Origin: Flaccisagitta enflata
Lineage: Eukaryota; Chaetognatha; Sagittoidea; Aphragmophora
Length of the DNA stretch: 64,000 nt
NCBI GenBank assembly: GCA_965153355.1
Contig: OZ231126.1
Coordinates: forward strand, 68,138,001 to 68,202,000
Reading direction: 5' to 3'
The notes beneath the pieces were generated by a model. The model was not told the DNA's origin. It searched no databases and saw only the letters and a list, made by a program, of their open reading frames with translations. Made by a program: the position numbers and the translations under genes. Shown one piece after another: positions 59,101-64,000 of this stretch. The stretch's first letter is position 1. Every line of letters begins with the position of its first letter.

Positions 59101-62064
59101 ACTTGGGCCGCGGGCGGGACGGTGACGTTAACGTTGACCAGGCGGCGTGGCGAAGGCGCCGGAACAGGCTCGCGCGGCGTCACTAGTTTATGGGTGGACG
59201 CGTAAATGATGACGTAGGCGATGCGGAATGTGGATACGTTAGTTAAGTGATAAAAATTTTAAAAGAGTATGGGTCCGCAACTGGGGTCAAACGGCGTTGC
59301 CAAACGGTGTTGTCCAACGGCGTTGTCCAACGGCGTTGTCCAACGCTGTTGAACAACGGCGTCATCCAACGGCGTTGTCAAACGGCGTTGTCAAATGGCG
59401 TTGTCAAATGGCGATGTCAAACAGCGTCGAACAGCGTTGTCAAACGGCATTGTCAAATGGCGCTGACAGTCGACAAAGTTTCAACCAAATTAACTTTAAG
59501 GCAGTAGGCTGGTTAAGTGGTAGGCCAGTTCGGCCGTTTAGCATATTAAAATCTTTATAACTCACAAACATATGTTGAGTCTTTCCATTCAAAGATTCCA
59601 AATCAAGTTTCAACCAAATTGGTTGAAAAATACCTTTGTTATGCACGTTTTTCACTTTTAGGCTGGTAGGCTAGTTGGGTGGTAGGCCAGTTCGGCAAGT
59701 AAACATGCTAAAATCTTTACAAATCAAATACCTATGTTGAGCCATTCCATTTAGAGACTACAGACTAAGTTTCAGCCAAATCAGTTGAAAAACGCCAAAG
59801 TTATGCATGTTTTTCACTTTTAGGCTGGTAGGCTGGTTAGGCTGGTTGGGCCGGTTGGGGTGGTCCGATCTTAACATATGCATAGGCTGCGAAGCGGCTT
59901 ACCTTTGTACAACTTCCCTCCCAATATGAAGCAAATCGGTCAAGGCGTTCAAAAGTTAACTTATTTTTAAAAGTGTATACGACTAAAACAACTACGACGA
60001 CGACACCCACCCGCCGCGAATTATAGTCCGCGACGGAATAGTATTCCATCGCGGACAAAAATCTATTTACTAAATATTGTCCAAGTCTTTGGTTCTTTGT
60101 CTTTTTGGCAGCGGTTCCATGATAGACTAACTCATTAAGTCAGGTAAAACCAAACGGGGACACAGATGGATCATGGACGCAGGTACGGAAGGACAGCATC
60201 CTTCTGTGTTCTGCAGGGCTTTGACTCCTACAGTACTGCTCGACATAAGTAACATTTTTTTCAATGTTGGGACAAGAATTAGTAAACAGATGTTTTCATG
60301 CAAACAATGAATACAGACGGGACCCTAATAAGAGCGGAGGAGGGACCCAAAGCTTTAGCATCACCCCCTACAGCTTATATAGTTCAAGCAAATTTTTAAT
60401 TTGCTGTGGCGGAATATACCTTAAGTGGATATAACAGGCGCCACTGTGGCGATTTTCAAATTTCCACCTAGAACACCCCCAAATTGTCAAAATTGAAGAA
60501 AAAATTGTTCAATTTTTTGGAGGGCGCCAGAGGGTGATTTTGCAAGATCTAAGGTTGTTCTTAGTGGAAATTCAAAAATCGCCACGGTGGCGCCAATTGT
60601 ATCCACTCAAGATGTAAACCGCCAAAGCAAGTGAGAAGAATGCATGAACCATATAAGCTCTAGGGGGTGATGCTAAAACTTTGGGTCCCTCCTCCGCTCT
60701 TATTAGGGTCCCGTCTGTAGATCAGCTTACCATGTCTTCAAAATCAACTGCAACCAGCAAAAGGTATATTGCGCAAAAATTATTCACTTTGTTCATTTGG
60801 ATTTATCCTATCTCATAGCAAATTACCTGCGGTTTTTTCATGCAAAATTTCAGCACCTATAGTCAAATACTTCAGCTTCTATGCCATTTTAAAGTAAAAA
60901 CCCATATCTTGCTTGACAGCTTTTCATTTCAAATTTGAATGGACGTCTTCTACTTTAAACTTATATAATTTCTAAACGCTTTGAGCTAGAATTCTGGGAT
61001 TGGACTCAAATTAAAGATCTTTTGCTGGGGATCTTGCTGGATTAAAAAAAATCGCAAAAAAAAACAAAATTCATAACCATGTTTTTTCATTGTTTTTCCA
61101 AGATGTTTCAAGTCAAAAATTTGTCTTTTATGTTAGGAATTTCTTAAAACCGTACATCATTTGACAAAAAACCCAAATGTGTAAGCAAAAGAACCTCAAT
61201 TGGGATCAGTTTAAACAGTTTGTATCCATATTTGTTCTAATTATACAAAATCAAAGAGGCTAAACTCCTTTATTCCAGGTTAAAATCGCGATATTTTGAA
61301 AAAAATTGTGGTACTTTTCAAAATAATGTAGAAGCTAAACTAATTGACTTTAGATGCTTAAATTTTGCATGAAATAATCGCAGGTAATATGCTAAAAGAT
61401 AAAGCAAACCCGAATTTCAAAATATGAATATTTTTTGCGCAATACATCTTTTGCTGGTTGCAGTTGATTTTGAAGACAGGGTACAAACTTGAATACACTC
61501 AAGATAGAGAATCTACACGAGACCATGTCAGATCTTCGACCCACCATCAATGGCGATGTGCTCGACCATCTCCCGACCTCCAGCTGATTGTTCTGTGTAG
61601 AACGGCGTGTAGGGTGGAGGTGGGGAGCGAGTATTCGAGGGAGCGGAAGGCGTTACTTTTTCCGAGCCTCGGTAGGAATGGTTGGTGTGGAAGCCGTCAT
61701 CAGTTTTAGGCCACCCATATCTACACAACTGACCTTGTACATAACTGTACTAGTATATAAGAGAACTAGTTCACAATTTATACTAGTGCACAATTTCTTG
61801 AATTTTATCACACGACAAAACCTATCATTTCTCTAACAGGAGGTACTGATGAAACTTCTCATTAACTAAATTTCCTCCAAAATCTAACCAGAGCTATCTT
61901 CTGAAATTCCTAAATCTGACGACGGGCGCGAGACCTGGCGTGGAAACGTGTTCATAAGGAGCATCGGCTTCGTTGACCGAAGCTGCGCTTGGATCCTCCG
62001 CCTCAGCGGACGAATCGCGATGACGTGGCATATTTCCGGCGATTTCCGAGGGAGCGAGGGACAT
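56189..62064 (-). CDS. Divergent phospholipid scramblase family protein
   Basis: Seven exons: 62064-61921, 61728-61545, 59182-59025, 58675-58430, 58308-58159, 57567-57448, 56338-56189; 383 residues. Scramblases move phospholipids between membrane leaflets. The N-terminal 160 residues are Pro-rich (SPPPPYTPFYTEQ, PREPVPAPSPRR). Core: NAKGDRVLTAADEVGCF, RNRPFDITVCDAAFTEVFTL, KRPFTCNSRALPCSLPRL, STPSAGLIGTVKMRWAAFDQ, NEFKILDPSGKVQIGK, and the C-terminal segment FPKSLDSRIKATLVGTLFLV that fits the terminal hydrophobic helix. Compared with the family, the Cys cluster that is palmitoylated is reduced, and the Ca2+-binding acidic segment before the helix is replaced by Ser/Thr/Pro-rich sequence, so activity is doubtful. 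Exons 3 and 6 are the least certain boundaries. Intron 3 (349 bp) is almost entirely a hAT-like MITE; intron 2 is a stack of mobile elements. Confidence 0.85.
56391..57000. repeat. Inverted-repeat element in scramblase intron 6
   Basis: Ends TTCGCCAAAAGAAACGCGAC (about 56397) and its complement (about 56973-56995). Inside are two tandem diverged copies of about 250 bp containing GCTTGCCA(T/C)TTCTAAAC and AAAAAGTATCTAGC. Confidence 0.8.
57085..57310. repeat. GGGTAAAATGGGTCA dispersed repeat, scramblase intron 6
   Basis: Starts GGGGCGATGGGGTAAAGTGG and GGTAAAATGGGTCACC, ends near GATCCATTTTACAGTACTC; the two borders are imperfectly inverted. The best-preserved of five copies in the window. Confidence 0.75.
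57665..57875 (+). repeat. AAGCTAGAAAGAAAACGA minisatellite
   Basis: About 11 imperfect 18-19-bp units in scramblase intron 5. The Phe/Ser-rich frame through it on the minus strand is a repeat artefact. Confidence 0.85.
58688..59012. mobile_element. hAT-like MITE (copy 3) forming scramblase intron 3
   Basis: 325 bp with ends CAGGGTGTATAAAGTT and AACTTTATACACGCCTG, flanked by an 8-bp duplication with one mismatch (AATATTTT at 58680-58687, AATGTTTT at 59013-59020). The host intron runs 59024 to 58676, leaving only 12 bases on each side of the element. Internal words match copies 1 and 2. Confidence 0.88.
59265..60063 (+). mobile_element. Composite minisatellite element (copy 2)
   Basis: Same beginning (GAGTATGGGTCCGCAACTGG), about 13-bp minisatellite (59283-59462), fewer 200-bp units, and same 3' hairpin (GTCCGCGACGGAAT with ATTCCATCGCGGAC, 60026-60056) as 20563-22545. 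The copies differ mainly in repeat number. In scramblase intron 2. Confidence 0.87.
60314..60717. mobile_element. TA-flanked MITE, CAGACGG family (copy 2)
   Basis: Long inverted ends (CAGACGGGACCCTAATAAGA and onward for about 55 bp, then a second inverted pair around GGCGCCACTGTGGCGATTTT). Flanked by TA (60312-60313, 60718-60719). In scramblase intron 2. Confidence 0.92.
60735..61487. repeat. Inverted-repeat element in scramblase intron 2
   Basis: Ends GTCTTCAAAATCAACTGCAA and the complement at about 61460-61480, continuing CCAGCAAAAG...GCGCAA. Internal text (TCTAAACGCTTTGAGCTAGA) resembles the 56391-57000 element. Confidence 0.85.
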
Positions 62065-62611
62065 TCAATCTAATGCTTGACTGCGTCTAGAAACAAAACC
62101 AACACACGCATCAGAGAATGGTCATTTAAGAAATAAATATATTCGTTCAAATTAAAGCAAATGGAGAATCGAAGTGAGAAGGAGACATTTGCGTTTGAGA
62201 TGTTTTCCATAACCGGGGGGGGGGGGGGGATTTGCAAAAAAGAAAACGAACCAAGCGCACACGCATATTTTTTATACGCATTCAACCAATCACTGGAAAA
62301 GCTCTTACTTTGAGGGCAAATATTAAATCAGAAACGCGCGCGACGAGACCTCCTCAGTTGAGTTTTAGTCTTGAATAGCTGACAAACTGAACCGGTCTCG
62401 CAGACTCACTGAAAAACCTTCCATATCCATCAAAATCATCCGAATGGTGAAAGCCGCCGCGCTAGCGCATGTAAAGCGAGGAACAAAACTAGAAGTAGCC
62501 TACTACTAAAATAAGGATCGTTCAAAATTGACTGTCGGAAAAAATCTTAGAAGAAAGTTGACGACGCGAGTGGTTGACTAGTAAGAAAGAGAGAGGCATT
62601 GAAAATGATCT
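62065..62611. other. Spacer between scramblase and the upstream gene
   Basis: 547 bp. A pure G-run lies at 62216-62229. No gene or named repeat. Confidence 0.55.
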
Positions 62612-62939
62612 TCATGCGTCATCTTCAGGATCGGATTCTGATAAGAGAAAATAAAATCTTGATAGGTTTTACGTTTCTATAGCGTGAATAAAATTATCGC
62701 TGAAATATAATACATATTACATAATAAATACGTAACCCTATCAATCAATGATACATAATTCATCCATTATAATGCATAAGACTCACCAAAACTGCCCTCA
62801 CCATCGTCAGATTCATACATGACGTCATCCAACACTCCCTCGTAGTCATCCTCATCGTCGTCGTCGTCATCCCCTTGGCCGTCATTCCCGATCGCCAACA
62901 GCTGTCCTCCAGCGCCATCCGTCGGACGCTGCGGAAATC
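62612..62939 (-). CDS. Last two exons of an unidentified acidic protein
   Basis: Exons 62939-62787 and 62637-62612. The junction (TTTG|GTGAGT to TTATCAG|AA) closes in phase and gives the terminus GEGSFESDPEDDA. The visible 59 residues start FPQRPTDGAGGQLLAIGNDG and include an Asp/Glu stretch (DDDDDDEDDYEGVLDDVMYE). The acceptor at 62940-62941 leaves the exon open upstream, so the rest of the gene is beyond or hidden in the region to the right. I do not recognise the protein. Confidence 0.6.
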
Positions 62940-63574
62940 CTACGAGCACGAGAGACAGAGAGAGCTCGTGGGTTAAAAGTTAACACCAAGTCTGCCTTGT
63001 TACTATCTTGCTTCTAAATATCAGTGTTAAAAAACTTTATCGCTTAAGTTCAAAATACAGCAGACAAAATCATAGATTGAAAATATACAAAATACAAACA
63101 TCTCCAACTATACATGGATAAGTAAACTTGGACAGGCGAGACCCATGTAATAAATCTACACTTGGTCTTGGCGGGTTTTTGCCTGCATTGCAACAATCAT
63201 CTTTTTATCATTATCAAGTTTGCACTAAAAGAAATATTCAAAGTAAAACAAGGTCGTCATACATGCCCGCTACTCTTGAATCCACAGAAACGGAAATCCG
63301 CCTATAACGGATTTAAAAACTTTTTCTGTAATTAAATACAATCAAAATCAAAGAGCTGCGAGATAGTTCTACTTAATTGGGTTTATTGTTATTGTGTTTA
63401 TATTCGTCAACATAAAATGCTACAATGCAGCCATCAATCAGAAGACCTCTCCAACGTTAGAGAGATTCGCCCCACCCACAACCTGGAACTGGCAGTTGCG
63501 TGGGTCTTCTAGTAGCCTCGTGTTCCAATCTCTTTATGGATTCCAGTGATTCCACACGCGCGTTGAGGGAAAAG
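62940..63574. other. Intron or spacer right of the acidic exon
   Basis: AT-rich, no further exon recognised. Confidence 0.4.
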
Positions 63575-64000
63575 GTAAGTGGGCGAGGAAGACAGTAGCC
63601 AAACCATTGCAAAGCCCTGGAGAAAAGGAAAAGGAAAAGGTAAGTGTTTATGGAAGATAGTAGCCGAACCATTGTAAAGCCCTGGAGAGAAGGAAAAGAA
63701 GAAAAGGTAAGTGTTTAAGGAAGACAGAAGCCGAACCCTTTTAAAGCAGGGCTGGAGAGAAGGAAAAGAAGAAAAGGTAAGTGTTTAAGGAAGACAGTAG
63801 CCGAACCATTGTAAAGCCCTGGTGAAAAGGACAAGGAGATAAGGTAAGTGGGTGAGGCAGACAGTAGCTGAACCAATGTAAGGCATTGGAGAAAAGGAAA
63901 AGGAGAAAAGGTGTTTAAGGAAGACAGTACCCGAACCATTGTAAAGCCCTGGAGAGAAGGAAAAGGAGAAAAGGTAAGTGTTTAAGGAAGACAGTAGCCG
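63575..64000 (+). repeat. Tandem repeat of about 62 bp running off the window
   Basis: About seven imperfect units with the order AAGGTAAGTG, TTTAAGGAAGACAGTAGCCG, AACCATTGTAAAGCCCTGG, AGAGAAGGAAAAGGAGA. It continues past 64000. Confidence 0.93.

Overview
The window is nuclear DNA of a multicellular animal, most likely an invertebrate. The evidence is GT-AG introns of a few hundred to about 3500 bp, several deeply conserved animal genes, and a dense load of animal-type transposable elements. The clade cannot be fixed from this sequence alone. All ten gene models I can support lie on the minus strand. Reading from low to high coordinates (that is, 3' to 5' for the genes): a short PQBP1-N-terminus-like protein (15038-15659), ribosomal protein RPL34 (16726-18090), splicing factor SYF2 (18459-19983), the CCCH zinc-finger protein Unkempt (23864-31782), CCDC25 (32494-33960), translation factor eEF1-gamma (34247-35845), ribosome biogenesis factor BOP1 (36141-44877), the PKA regulatory subunit PRKAR1 (48297-55544), a divergent phospholipid scramblase (56189-62064), and the last two exons of an unidentified acidic protein (62612-62939). 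Exon boundaries were derived by hand, checking GT-AG sites and codon phase; all models close in frame.

The left end (326-12197) is a tandem run of palindromic foldback units carrying about 22-bp minisatellites. A very young BEL/Pao LTR retrotransposon (880-11069) interrupts it, with LTRs that differ at only two places and a 5-bp target duplication, GTCAG. Its gag and pol share one frame but are cut by in-frame stops, and it carries a long extra ORF where an envelope gene would sit; I do not recognise that ORF. Next comes a 2.4-kb palindrome (12612-14992).

The rest of the intergenic and intronic DNA is largely mobile elements: hAT-like MITEs (CAGG...CCTG ends, 8-bp duplications), several TA-flanked MITE families, composite minisatellite elements sharing 5' and 3' ends, and a Penelope-like element with a GIY-YIG domain nested inside a hAT-like MITE. 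Two observations bear on intron origin. One scramblase intron is almost nothing but a hAT-like MITE plus its duplicated target. A separate dispersed element occurs four times, each just downstream of a 5' splice site and in the same orientation.

Functionally the genes are housekeeping genes of translation and RNA processing (RPL34, eEF1G, BOP1, SYF2, PQBP1-like, Unkempt), plus CCDC25, PRKAR1 and the scramblase. BOP1, eEF1G and CCDC25 follow each other with gaps of under 300 bp, and SYF2 and RPL34 are 368 bp apart. That layout would fit polycistronic transcription with trans-splicing, but nothing in the sequence proves it.
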